From Pseudomonas sp. Irchel 3E13 (GTDB taxonomy: Bacteria; Pseudomonadota; Gammaproteobacteria; Pseudomonadales; Pseudomonadaceae), in assembly GCF_900187455.1 (NCBI RefSeq), contig NZ_FYDX01000001.1, forward strand, positions 484,960-548,959: 64,000 nucleotides of DNA, read 5' to 3'. Positions 41,966 through 49,944 of the stretch are shown here, in pieces; position 1 is the first letter of the stretch, and every line of letters starts with the position of its first letter. The notes under the pieces are model-generated. The model ran no database searches. It saw only the letters and a list, made by a program, of their open reading frames with translations, and was not told where the DNA came from. The translations under genes and the position numbers were made by a program.

Positions 41966-44104
41966 ATGAACCGTTTGCAGTCCTCGCGTCACCGCCGAAC
42001 CTGCCTTGCCACCGCCGTGCTGCTGTGCCTGATGGGCCCCATCGCCGTCTCGGCCCCCGTCAACCAGGCGGCCATCGTCGCCAGCAACACCGATGGCAAC
42101 GAGTGGCTGAGCCACGGCCGCACCTATGACGAAACTCGCTACAGCCCGCTGAAACAGCTCACCGAACAGAACGTCAAAGACCTCGGCCTGGCCTGGTCGA
42201 TCGACCTGGACAACCATCGCGGCCTCGAAGCCACGCCGCTGTTCCACGACGGCGTGCTCTACGCCTCGCTGTCCTGGAGCCGTGCCATTGCCGTGGATGT
42301 CGCCACCGGCAAAGTGCTCTGGACCTTCGACCCCGAACTCGACCGCGGCAAGGCCCGCGACGCCTGTTGCGACGCGGTCAACCGCGGCGTCGCCCTGTGG
42401 AATGGCAAGGTCTACATCGGCACCCTCGACGGCCGCCTGATCGCCGTCGACGCCAAGACCGGCAAGCAACTCTGGAGCCAGCAAACCACCGACAACAGCA
42501 AGCCGTACACCATCACCGGCGCCCCGCGCGTGGTGAAGGGCAAGGTCATCATCGGCAACGGCGGCGCCGAATATGGCGTGCGCGGCTACTTCTCCGCCTA
42601 TGACGCCGAGACCGGCAAAATGGCCTGGCGCTTCTACACCGTGCCGGGTGACCCCAACCAGCCCTACGAACACCCCGAACTGATCGACGCGGCCAAGACC
42701 TGGAAAGGCGATCAGTACTGGAAAGGCGGTGGCGGCGGCACGGTGTGGGACGGCATGGCCTACGACCCGGAGCTGGACCTGCTCTACGTCGGCACCGGCA
42801 ACGGTTCGCCGTGGAACCGCGAGATCCGCAGCCCCGGCGGCGGCGACAACCTGTACCTGTCGTCGATCCTCGCCGTACACCCGGACACCGGCAAACTGGC
42901 CTGGCACTACCAGGTCACCCCCGGCGATAGCTGGGATTTCACCGCCACCCAGCAACTGAGCCTGGCAACCCTCGAACTCGACGGCAAGCCGCGCCAGGTG
43001 ATCATGCAGGCGCCGAAGAACGGCTTCTTCTACATCCTCGACCGCAAGACCGGCGAGCTGCTCTCCGCGGAAAAATTCGGCAAGGTCACCTGGGCCGAGA
43101 AGGTCGACCTGAAAACCGGTCGCCCCGTCGAAGCCCCCGGCGTGCGCTACGAAGACAAACCCATCGTGATGTGGCCGAGCCCGTTCGGCGCGCACAACTG
43201 GCACTCCATGTCCTACAACCCTGACACCGGCCTGGTCTACATTCCCTATCAGGAAATTCCCGGCGTCTACCGCAACGAGTCGAAGGAATTCGTCAGACGC
43301 AAGGCCTTCAACACCGGCGCCGGCTTCTCCGACGGCGAGGAAGTGCCACGCGAAGTGGTGTCCGGCGCGTTGCTCGCCTGGGACCCGGTCAAACAGAAAG
43401 AAGCCTGGCGCGTGCCCTACCCGCACTACTGGAACGGCGGCACCCTGACCACCGCCGGCAACCTGGTGTTCCAGGGCACCGCCGCCGGCAACCTGATCGC
43501 CTACTCGGCGGACAAGGGCCAGCAACTGTGGTCGTTCGACGCCCAGACCGGCCTGGTCGCCGCGCCCATCACCTACAGCTTCCAGGGCGAGCAATACGTG
43601 GCGATCATGGCCGGCTGGGGCGGCGTCGCCCCGCTGATCGGCGGCGACGCGGCCAAGGCGCCGGGGGTCGGCAACATCAGTCGCCTGCTGGTGTTCAAGC
43701 TCGGCGGCAAGGCCTCGCTTCCAGCGTTGCCGGAAAAACCGGCCGTCGCCGCCGCCCGCGTGCCCGAGGCGGTCCACGCCAGCGCCGCCGACCTGACCAC
43801 CGGCAAACAGCTCTATGGCGCCTACTGCTCGGTGTGCCACGGCGTTGGCGCCCAGAGCGGCGGCCTGATCCCCGACCTGCGCAAAACCGACGAAAGCCGC
43901 CGTGCCATGTTCCAGCAGATCGTCCGCGAAGGCGTCCTGCGCCCGCTCGGCATGCCGGCCTTCGGCGACAGCCTGAGCGCCGACGACGTCGAGAAAATCA
44001 AGGCCTATGTCATGAACCGCGAATACCTCGACTACCAGAAACAGCAGACCGCCGCCGAGGTCGCTGCGCGGCCCCGTTCCCCGGATAAATCTCAAAAAGA
44101 TTGA
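41966..44104 (+). CDS. PQQ-dependent quinohaemoprotein alcohol dehydrogenase
   Basis: 712 residues with a signal peptide (LATAVLLCLMGPIAVSA). The propeller begins NEWLSHGRTYDETRYSPLKQLTEQN; the vicinal disulfide Cys134-Cys135 (DACCDAVNRGVAL) and the VYVGTGNGSPWN and GGGDNLYLSSI motifs that contact PQQ and calcium are present. A C-terminal cytochrome c domain carries Cys621-x-x-Cys624-His625 (CSVCHGVG). This is the type II quinohaemoprotein layout, oxidising alcohols in the periplasm and passing electrons to an azurin-like or cytochrome acceptor. Expression from the sigma-54 promoter with an AcoR-like activator suggests induction by its substrate. Confidence 0.93.
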   Translation: MNRLQSSRHRRTCLATAVLLCLMGPIAVSAPVNQAAIVASNTDGNEWLSHGRTYDETRYSPLKQLTEQNVKDLGLAWSIDLDNHRGLEATPLFHDGVLYASLSWSRAIAVDVATGKVLWTFDPELDRGKARDACCDAVNRGVALWNGKVYIGTLDGRLIAVDAKTGKQLWSQQTTDNSKPYTITGAPRVVKGKVIIGNGGAEYGVRGYFSAYDAETGKMAWRFYTVPGDPNQPYEHPELIDAAKTWKGDQYWKGGGGGTVWDGMAYDPELDLLYVGTGNGSPWNREIRSPGGGDNLYLSSILAVHPDTGKLAWHYQVTPGDSWDFTATQQLSLATLELDGKPRQVIMQAPKNGFFYILDRKTGELLSAEKFGKVTWAEKVDLKTGRPVEAPGVRYEDKPIVMWPSPFGAHNWHSMSYNPDTGLVYIPYQEIPGVYRNESKEFVRRKAFNTGAGFSDGEEVPREVVSGALLAWDPVKQKEAWRVPYPHYWNGGTLTTAGNLVFQGTAAGNLIAYSADKGQQLWSFDAQTGLVAAPITYSFQGEQYVAIMAGWGGVAPLIGGDAAKAPGVGNISRLLVFKLGGKASLPALPEKPAVAAARVPEAVHASAADLTTGKQLYGAYCSVCHGVGAQSGGLIPDLRKTDESRRAMFQQIVREGVLRPLGMPAFGDSLSADDVEKIKAYVMNREYLDYQKQQTAAEVAARPRSPDKSQKD

Positions 44105-44166
44105 ATTCGCCGAGATGGGCCTCGGTCCAGACCTATGAACGCAGTCAATCTGACGAGGTAACAGCG

Positions 44167-44340
44167 ATGACTATCGAAGCAGAGACACTCGTACAACTGA
44201 CCGAAGCCCTGAAGAAATGCGGGATGAACCGAATCTGCGACATCGACTTCACCCGCGCGCCCTACCGCGAAGATCACCGCTGGACGTGCATTGTCAGCAA
44301 GAAGTCCAGCGCCAACCGGGTTCATGGGATGCGCGCGTGA
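44167..44340 (+). CDS. Small protein after the quinohaemoprotein gene
   Basis: 57 residues from the ATG at 44167 with GAGG at 44154. The sequence TLVQLTEALKKCGMNRICDIDFTRAPYREDHRWTCIV holds three Cys and no recognised domain. It lies 62 bp after the dehydrogenase stop on the same strand, so it probably belongs to the operon. It could equally be an unrelated small protein. Confidence 0.5.
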   Translation: MTIEAETLVQLTEALKKCGMNRICDIDFTRAPYREDHRWTCIVSKKSSANRVHGMRA

Positions 44341-44380
44341 ATCGATGTGGGTGGGCTATCGCGACGGTTCGGCGCCCCGA

Positions 44381-44440
44381 CAAGCTCGCTCCTACAGGCG
44401 CGTTACCCCCTTCCCCTGTAGGAACTAGCTTGCTCGCGAA
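44381..44440. repeat. REP element pair (left copy short)
   Basis: CAAGCTCGCTCCTACAG (44381-44397) and the inverted CTGTAGGAACTAGCTTGCTCGCGAA (44416-44440). Confidence 0.8.
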
Positions 44441-44445
44441 ACGCC

Positions 44446-45219
44446 TCACGCGTGCCAGCAACGATACCAACCGTCTTCTTCGCTGATGCGCAGTTCGGTC
44501 TGATACAGGTCGGACAACGCGGCGCTGGTCAGCACCTCGGCCTTGGGCCCGTCGGCGACGATGCGGCCCTGCTGGAGCAGCACCACCCGCTCGATCTCCG
44601 GGATGATCTCGTCGATATGGTGCGTGGTGATGATCATCGCGTGGTCCGCACCGCAGAAATTGCGCATCAGCTTGAGCATGCCCAGGCTCGCGCCCATGTC
44701 CAGGCCGTTGGCCGGCTCGTCGAGGATCAGCGCGGCGGGCTGATGCACCAATGCTCGCGCCAGCAGCAGGCGGCGTTTCTGCCCGGTGGACAGGCGCTGG
44801 AACATGGTCTGCTCATGCCCGGACATCTCCACCACGGCGAGCAACGCCCGCGCCTGTTCGATCTGCTCGGCACTCGGCTGCAAATGCCCGTGAGCGCCGA
44901 TGGCGCCGAAGAACCCCGAAACCACCACATCCAGCGCCTGGGTGGACGGCGTGTAGTCTTCCTGCAAATCCTGGGACACAAAACCGAGGCGGCTGCGCAG
45001 CGCCCACAGGTTGACCGTGTCGCTACCGAACAGCTTCAAGTGGCTGCCTTCGCGTTCCACCGGGTACAGCTCGCGGGTGATCAGCTTGAGCAAGGTGCTC
45101 TTGCCGGCCCCGTTGGGGCCGAGGATGGCGACCTTCTCGCCGGCACCGATGTGCAGGGAAAAACCGTCCAGCACGCGGGTCTGCTGCTGGTAGGCGGTCA
45201 CGTTATGGATGTCGATCAT
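44446..45219 (-). CDS. Single-domain ABC ATPase (ModF/PhrA-like)
   Basis: 257 residues from the ATG at 45219; the frame extends to 45282 but the added residues do not match the family. Walker A is LGPNGAGKSTLLKL, the signature LSTGQKRRLLLARAL (variant of LSGGQ), Walker B ALILDEPANGLDM and the H-loop ITTHHIDEI. The HIDEI end and DLYQTEL tail are typical of small ABC ATPases found without a permease. No membrane partner is encoded nearby, so the role is unclear. Confidence 0.85.
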   Translation of the reverse strand: MIDIHNVTAYQQQTRVLDGFSLHIGAGEKVAILGPNGAGKSTLLKLITRELYPVEREGSHLKLFGSDTVNLWALRSRLGFVSQDLQEDYTPSTQALDVVVSGFFGAIGAHGHLQPSAEQIEQARALLAVVEMSGHEQTMFQRLSTGQKRRLLLARALVHQPAALILDEPANGLDMGASLGMLKLMRNFCGADHAMIITTHHIDEIIPEIERVVLLQQGRIVADGPKAEVLTSAALSDLYQTELRISEEDGWYRCWHA

Positions 45220-45306
45220 GGGGTACTCGTCAGCGCTGAGCGATAAAGAAAGAGGATGCGTTGGGGCAGAATAATGCAGCATTTTTCGACCGCACGGCTC
45301 GCCGCC

Positions 45307-45480
45307 TTACTTGCCTGGCGCTTCCCAGAGCGTTGCGCCCATCAGGGAATACCGGACTGTTTCGCAAGTCTGATCGACCGTGCTGCACGCTTTATCAATT
45401 TTCAGGTTGGCGATAACAAAGCCCCACAACAGGACGTTAACTACAACCGCAACTCCGATGAACTTCCCGCTTTTGCTCAT
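45307..45480 (-). CDS. Small single-pass membrane protein
   Basis: This short gene is read from the sequence directly: ATG at 45480 with AAGGAGAGG ideally spaced upstream, stop at 45307. The 57-residue product starts MSKSGKFIGVAVVVNVLLWG, a single membrane helix with a positive N-terminus, and continues with IDKACSTVDQTCETVRYSLM, containing two Cys on the presumed periplasmic side. No family recognised. The excellent ribosome site makes it more credible than the overlapping plus-strand frame 45256-45579. Confidence 0.7.
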   Translation of the reverse strand: MSKSGKFIGVAVVVNVLLWGFVIANLKIDKACSTVDQTCETVRYSLMGATLWEAPGK

Positions 45481-45678
45481 GTTGCCTCTCCTTTAACTGA
45501 CCTTGTGCCAGCGCAAGCTAAATACCTGAGCTTCGCAAACAATGCGACAGAAAAGATGCGCCGACAGGCCGTCGGATGAACACGGCCGCAATATGGCGCA
45601 TAGCCATCACCAATGAGACACTACCAGAACGCGGATACTCACGTTATTTCTCACAGCACTCAGGACGAGCAGGCAGAC

Positions 45679-46077
45679 ATGAGTCGAACAGTTCACCGCC
45701 GTTACACAGAACCCGAGCGTACGGGGCTTGATTGGAGCGAAATTTGGCAAGGCGCCGACCGTGGCGTCATCAAGACCTGGGAGATCGGCCGCAAACTTGC
45801 GCTTCAAAAACCGGCCCTGGCGGCGTCAGCGAAGGCCGGCGAGCTACCGCCGCTGAACTGGAAAGGAGGCGTGGCCAAGCAACTGAAGAAGCGCGAGAAG
45901 TTCGGTTCGTTGCGCTATCTGGCCCAATGGCAAGGCTTGCGCGGCGAAGACCTTGATCTGGACCTGGAAGCAGAGGTCACCCTCACCTGCAGTAAAACCG
46001 GAATGGTGACAACCTTCACCCCGGACATTCGCAAGTTTGCTAATCAGCAGAATGATGCGGGTGGTGACGAACCCTGA
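45679..46077 (+). CDS. Hypothetical protein, 132 residues
   Basis: From the ATG at 45679 (MSRTVHRRYTEPERTGLDWSEIW); a start at 45613 is also possible and neither has a strong ribosome site. The product is basic in the middle (KGGVAKQLKKREKFG), then acidic (GEDLDLDLEAEVTLTCSKTG), with no membrane segment and no recognised domain. Confidence 0.55.
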   Translation: MSRTVHRRYTEPERTGLDWSEIWQGADRGVIKTWEIGRKLALQKPALAASAKAGELPPLNWKGGVAKQLKKREKFGSLRYLAQWQGLRGEDLDLDLEAEVTLTCSKTGMVTTFTPDIRKFANQQNDAGGDEP

Positions 46078-46467
46078 TCCTTGTGTGGCGCGTAATGGGA
46101 AATTTCGGACTGCCAGGTGTTGCATAACGCAACGAAAATTAGTCCACGTCCGACTTTCGTGTAGGCAGTTTCCCAATCATACTTTCGCGCCTTCTCAGCG
46201 GTTGCGCTCATGGGAATCGGTGCCTAGTCTGCGCTGGTCGCTGCCAATTCAGCGATCAGGTTTGGTCACCTGAGTCCGATGCGCACTAGCGCCCCATCCG
46301 TTCGAGCGGGCGCTTTTTTGTGGCTGTCATTTCGTTTTATGGCGGCTGTGCGCGGGGCGCCCTCGGGTGCGCCGGTTTCCTCGGGCCCGGTTGACCAACC
46401 TGCGTACAGTCGTCACCTATCGTTTGGTCACGTATGTGGCGGCTCCACAGCCCAGAGGAGCTTCACA
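46078..46467 (+). other. 390-bp gap holding a candidate sRNA or leader
   Basis: No gene is seen. A terminator with a long T-run sits at 46288-46319, about 210 bp after the preceding stop and 150 bp before the DUF6124-type gene. This suggests a separate short transcript ending there, either a small RNA or an attenuated leader. A coding origin is unlikely. Confidence 0.4.
46288..46319 (+). terminator. Orphan rho-independent terminator
   Basis: AGCGCCC (46288-46294) and GGGCGCT (46308-46314) with a 13-base loop, followed by TTTTTT. Confidence 0.8.
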
Positions 46468-46764
46468 ATGAAAAAGATTGTTCCAGATCCACCCATTCCG
46501 ACGCCCTTCCTCGGTCACTTCGGCTCATGCAACGGCGCGCATGCCCCGCTGTTTGCCGTGCGTGCAGACGTCGATATCCAGGACGCGCTGGCCCACCTGT
46601 CAGCGGCACTCACCGCGGCATTCGAAACCAATGCGCAACTGTGCGAGATGCTTTCCCGGCCCGTGGCAGACGTCGCCTGGAGCACTTACCAGTCACTGGA
46701 AATCTGCCAGGCGCTGTCTGAGGCGCTATTGGAAAACGTTGCGAAAAAGCAAGCCACCGAATAA
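46468..46764 (+). CDS. DUF6124/DUF3077-like Pseudomonas protein
   Basis: 98 residues from the ATG at 46468 with AGAGGAG upstream. MKKIVPDPPIPTPF then LFAVRADVDIQDALAHLSAALTAAFETNAQL and WSTYQSLEICQALSEALL match the small Pseudomonas-specific family that begins KKI-PDPP. Function is unknown. Preceded by an orphan terminator at 46288 and followed by a perfect REP palindrome. Confidence 0.75.
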   Translation: MKKIVPDPPIPTPFLGHFGSCNGAHAPLFAVRADVDIQDALAHLSAALTAAFETNAQLCEMLSRPVADVAWSTYQSLEICQALSEALLENVAKKQATE

Positions 46765-46785
46765 CCCTATTGGGGCTGCTTTGCA

Positions 46786-46842
46786 GCCCTTCGCGAGCAA
46801 GCTCGCTCCTACACTGTAGGAGCGAGCTTGCTCGCGAAGGGC
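46786..46842. repeat. Perfect REP palindrome
   Basis: Arms of 28 bp starting GCCCTTCGCGAGCAAGCTCG and the exact inverse are separated by one base (57 bp in total). This is the most perfect REP pair here and would form a long cruciform or hairpin. Confidence 0.9.
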
Positions 46843-46897
46843 ACCAACAGGGGCATCAGACTACCTGGCGGCTCTTTGCTGAGCGAGACAAGGCTTA

Positions 46898-47446
46898 TTA
46901 CCTTGATACCCGCTCGATAAGGCTCAACATCGCCGGACGCTGCACCCGCCACTCATCCCTGGTAATCCCCAACAACACCACATCAATACGCTCGCCATCC
47001 TTCTCGATGTTCTGCCGCCGAACACCTTCAACCGTAAATCCGAACTTCTGGTGCATCTTCACAACGGCGGCATTGCTTTCCAGCACCTCGCAATTGAGCT
47101 TCTCAAGACCGGCAACATTGAACGCATGGTCCAGCATCCAGAACTCGACAGCACTTCCCAGTCCTTTGCCCTGCAGTTCAGGATCGAGATAAAACGCCCA
47201 ATCCGCCGTGCGGTGAGCGGTATTGATCGCATTCAGCGAAACGACTCCGGCCAGCGCGTCATCACGCATCACGACAAATACTGTTTGCCGAGTACTTCCC
47301 ACCAGCGTGCTCAGCCAGTTCAAATGCTCTTCTTCGGAAATCTCGTGAGCGCTGTACATGAACCGCCGGACATCACGATGATTGCGCAACGCCCGGACTT
47401 GCTGCTGAACAGTGGCGTCGGAGTGCAGGATATTGATGAATTGCAT
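46898..47446 (-). CDS. PseH-like GNAT N-acetyltransferase
   Basis: 182 residues from the ATG at 47446. The open frame extends to 47713, but that part overlaps another small gene in a different frame. The sequence DVRRFMYSAHEISEEEHLNWLSTL, VSLNAINTAHRTADWAFYLDPELQGKGLGSAVEFWMLDHAFNVAGLEKLNCEVLESNAAVVKMHQKFGF is a GNAT fold with the acetyl-CoA loop QGKGLG. The N-terminal YMYSxxxI/HLxWL pattern resembles PseH, which acetylates a UDP-sugar in pseudaminic-acid synthesis. No other pse genes are nearby, so another substrate is possible. Confidence 0.8.
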   Translation of the reverse strand: MQFINILHSDATVQQQVRALRNHRDVRRFMYSAHEISEEEHLNWLSTLVGSTRQTVFVVMRDDALAGVVSLNAINTAHRTADWAFYLDPELQGKGLGSAVEFWMLDHAFNVAGLEKLNCEVLESNAAVVKMHQKFGFTVEGVRRQNIEKDGERIDVVLLGITRDEWRVQRPAMLSLIERVSR

Positions 47447-47469
47447 GGTTATCCGTTGCTCCCCGACTT

Positions 47470-47649
47470 CTACTGCCTGCGATTTCGCCATGCGCCAACA
47501 ATCAGCAAGACCGCGCCCGGAATCAGCAGCCCCACAGCGGTATAACCAAATGCCGGTTGGCCTGAAGCACCAACGGCCGCGAACGCGGCGCCGATTGCAA
47601 TCAGCGGCACGCCGGCGAAGTTGAACGGGGTTCTGGTATTGCTGGCCAT
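47470..47649 (-). CDS. Small two-helix membrane protein
   Basis: 59 residues from an ATG at 47649 preceded by AGGAG eight bases upstream; read from the sequence directly. After TRTPFN two membrane helices follow (FAGVPLIAIGAAFAAVGASG and YTAVGLLIPGAVLLIVGAW), then RNRRQ. No family recognised. It is followed 23 bp later by the acetyltransferase and preceded by another small membrane gene, so the three may be co-transcribed. Confidence 0.65.
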   Translation of the reverse strand: MASNTRTPFNFAGVPLIAIGAAFAAVGASGQPAFGYTAVGLLIPGAVLLIVGAWRNRRQ

Positions 47650-47654
47650 ATCGA

Positions 47655-47852
47655 TTACTCCTGTAAATCTCTCGATGTGCTCGCCGGGGACTTTCTGAAC
47701 CGGAGCAGTGCAAAGGCGATATTCGGCAGCATCATGACGGCGAACATCCCCCAGAAACCGACCTTGCCCGCGCTATGAAGGGAGGCGCCCAACACAATAA
47801 ATACGATCGTGAGACCGAACCGCAGTGATACGAATTTTTCTATGCCTCTCAC
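47655..47852 (-). CDS. Small membrane protein, 65 residues
   Basis: A GTG at 47852 follows AGGAG by five bases; an earlier GTG at 47870 is possible. Two hydrophobic segments (FGLTIVFIVLGASLHS and FWGMFAVMMLPNIAFALL) and a basic tail FRKSPASTSRD. No family recognised. It ends 5 bp before the next small membrane gene. Confidence 0.6.
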   Translation of the reverse strand: MRGIEKFVSLRFGLTIVFIVLGASLHSAGKVGFWGMFAVMMLPNIAFALLRFRKSPASTSRDLQE

Positions 47853-47924
47853 CCTGACTCCTGAATTCACGTCTCAAATATCTCGCGATTCTACAGGCCA
47901 CCCATCACGCGAGGGGAATAACGT

Positions 47925-48674
47925 TCAGTAAGAGAAATAAGGCAGGTACGAGCGCCATGTACTCCAGGTCAGCTTCTCCACCACGTTTTTATTATCCACC
48001 CGCCGCTGCCGGTAGAAATCGAACTCGGTTTTCCGGCGAATACCGATGACTTGCGTCGAATGTTTGCGCGAGGACTCAAACATCGACTGCACCATGATGT
48101 ATCGCTGCGGCGTGCTCTTGGTCGTCGTTGTGTTGTTCACGACCGTGGTCATTTCCTGTTTGAGCCAGGTGTTCTTGTAGGCATACGTTGTTTTGTTGCC
48201 CACCCACATGATCGCCTGGCTTGCACGATTGAATTGCGCGTCCTCACTTGGCTGAAGATGGACCAACGAATACCGGCTGCTCCCCCAGTCCAGCATCAGG
48301 GTGGTACATCCCGTCTGCAACTCGGTAACCCAGAGTTGTTCCTCTCCCACCGTCGCATCGAACACTTCTGCAGCCTGGTGACGATCGCCAACGCCGTTCC
48401 CGACCGGTAGACCGTGGCCGCGCATTGGCGACACAATCATCGGACGCTCGATTGCGCCATCTATTTCGATCTTCAACATGCCGCTGGCGATCATCGGCGA
48501 CTTATCGATGACGATGTTTGTGCCAGCGGCGGCAAACGCCAGTGTGCGGGCCATGGGGCTGCTGGCAGGATCAAGGCTGTTGACTTCGATACTGGCCTGC
48601 TTGAGAACCGACAGCGGATTCTGCAGGAGGCCGTCATATACTTTTTTCGAGTACTGCGCGTCTTCTTCAGCCAT
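47925..48674 (-). CDS. Orphan protein with CNF1/BLF1/CheD-like Cys-His arrangement
   Basis: 249 residues with no signal peptide and no membrane segment. GAGGAAC precedes the ATG at 48674. I recognise no whole-length family. Residues 119-142 contain LQTGCTTLMLDW, then YSLVHLQ, with Cys123 and His139 sixteen residues apart. CNF1-type deamidases have a Cys in an SGCTT-like turn and a His about 15 residues later on the next strand, so the pattern is suggestive. The flanks GTNIVIDKSPMIASGML and the Tyr/Arg-rich C-terminus give no further clue. If true, it would be a glutamine deamidase or a related toxin; this is inference from a short motif only. Small membrane-protein genes lie on both sides. 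Confidence 0.5.
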   Translation of the reverse strand: MAEEDAQYSKKVYDGLLQNPLSVLKQASIEVNSLDPASSPMARTLAFAAAGTNIVIDKSPMIASGMLKIEIDGAIERPMIVSPMRGHGLPVGNGVGDRHQAAEVFDATVGEEQLWVTELQTGCTTLMLDWGSSRYSLVHLQPSEDAQFNRASQAIMWVGNKTTYAYKNTWLKQEMTTVVNNTTTTKSTPQRYIMVQSMFESSRKHSTQVIGIRRKTEFDFYRQRRVDNKNVVEKLTWSTWRSYLPYFSY

Positions 48675-48720
48675 GAAACGTTCCTCAGTCCAGTGTCATC
48701 ATGTGCGCTGATCAAATAAC

Positions 48721-49134
48721 TCAGGCGTCCGACTGTACACCGCGATGCCTTCGTTCCATTGCAATAGCAATGCCCGCCAGCAGAATCGCCAGCGTATACG
48801 CAAAGAGTCCGAGGTTGATGCCCAGAATCATCTTCTCCGAACCGTCGGTAAGCACCATCGACCCACCGTAACCGTCCCTCAGCCAATAGGCCATCAAGAA
48901 CCCGCCAGTAACGAACAAGGTAAGAAGGCTCGCCAGTTTGAGGTCGCCCTTGATCCAGACGAGCCAGACGCTGTAAACGCCAATTGCCGTGTTCGTGAAC
49001 AACTGCCAGGTCTCATGCAGGCGCGCATGGGGCGCCCACGCCTGATTGAAAACATGGGTTTCATTGATTTCGAGGATAGGCACGAGCACGGCATAAAAGA
49101 CCACGCCAATGGTGACCAACAGCTTCGCGATCAT
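48721..49134 (-). CDS. Small inner-membrane protein, about four helices
   Basis: 137 residues. Four hydrophobic segments are visible (LLVTIGVVFYAVLVPIL, LFTNTAIGVYSVWLVW, LASLLTLFVTGGFLMAYWL, LGINLGLFAYTLAILLAGIAIAM) and a Glu/Asn-rich loop ETHVFNQAWAPHARLHETW after the first one. No named family is certain. It is 46 bp upstream of the CNF-like gene on the same strand. Confidence 0.72.
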   Translation of the reverse strand: MIAKLLVTIGVVFYAVLVPILEINETHVFNQAWAPHARLHETWQLFTNTAIGVYSVWLVWIKGDLKLASLLTLFVTGGFLMAYWLRDGYGGSMVLTDGSEKMILGINLGLFAYTLAILLAGIAIAMERRHRGVQSDA

Positions 49135-49168
49135 CTGGGAAAGCTCCTTCTTTCTTTTTATAGAGACA

Positions 49169-49465
49169 TCAGTCCTGCTCGACCAACTCGCAAACGCCGT
49201 GGACGCCGCCTTTACCGGTATAGGACAGATCAGGCGAGCCGTCTGGCTTGATCATGAGCGAGACAGTCACCCCGCTGCCTTTTGCCTCGAAGTAGCTATC
49301 GCTGAACTTCTTCAACTTGGCCTCTTTACCGTTGATATAAATCGGGCCGCCTTCGTCGGCGTGCACCTCCAGGTTACCCGGGCAGGTGGCGTTAATCAGC
49401 GGGATCCCGGCATTGGCAAACCCCGCGGCGCAAGCCAGTACAGCGCCCAGTAATAATTGCTTCAT
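49169..49465 (-). CDS. Small secreted protein of unknown function
   Basis: 98 residues from the ATG at 49465 with CAGGAG upstream; the frame to 49504 lacks a signal. Signal peptide LLLGAVLACAAGFANAG, then IPLINATCPGNLEVHADEGGPIYINGKEAKLKKF, with two Cys likely forming a disulfide (CPGN and GVCELVEQD). No family recognised. Followed by the small membrane gene at 49134. Confidence 0.7.
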   Translation of the reverse strand: MKQLLLGAVLACAAGFANAGIPLINATCPGNLEVHADEGGPIYINGKEAKLKKFSDSYFEAKGSGVTVSLMIKPDGSPDLSYTGKGGVHGVCELVEQD

Positions 49466-49623
49466 GGCAACTCCTGAATCGGTCAAATGCTGAAGCTTCA
49501 GCAATAGCTGTTTTCAACGAATCACGCCAGGGTTGCGTGTGGATGGCGAAAGGAACATTGAGATGCCCTGCCCCGTCGGGCAAACTCCGCTGACTTGGAT
49601 TGGCCGATAACAGGAGTTTACAG

Positions 49624-49878
49624 ATGCCATTTCCACCCACGGAACACAATGCGTTGCTGGCCTTGAAGGGCGTAGGGCCGACCGTGATCGCCCGACTTGA
49701 GCAAATGGGCATTGACTCACTCGCGGTGCTCAGCGAAGCGAATACGAGTGACATCCTGGCTCAAGCATCGGCAACAGTGGGCTCGACGTGCTGGAAGAAC
49801 AGCCCCCAGGCCCGGGCCGCTATTAACGCAGCCATTGAACTTGCAAAGAACTCGCGATCAAACACACCGGGTGCGTAA
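49624..49878 (+). CDS. Helix-hairpin-helix protein (Cdd1-like)
   Basis: 84 residues from the ATG at 49624 with CAGGAG nine bases upstream. ALLALKGVGPTVIARLEQMGIDSLAVLSEANTSDILAQA is a helix-hairpin-helix motif with the GVGPTVIARLEQ turn, as in small DNA-binding Cdd1-type proteins. The rest is a helical tail. It may bind DNA; the role is unknown. Confidence 0.75.
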   Translation: MPFPPTEHNALLALKGVGPTVIARLEQMGIDSLAVLSEANTSDILAQASATVGSTCWKNSPQARAAINAAIELAKNSRSNTPGA

Positions 49879-49944
49879 CGGCATTCGCTTATGAAAGCAT
49901 CCCCGACCGCCTAACACTCGCCACCACGGATCGAAAAGCAAACA

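Noticed and set aside
41948..44095. 715-codon minus-strand frame opposite the quinohaemoprotein gene
   Set aside because: Shadow frame with no family motifs; the plus strand has a complete PQQ dehydrogenase with haem site.
45256..45579. Plus-strand frame of 107 codons
   Set aside because: No ribosome site or recognisable motif, and it overlaps the better supported minus-strand small membrane gene at 45307-45480.
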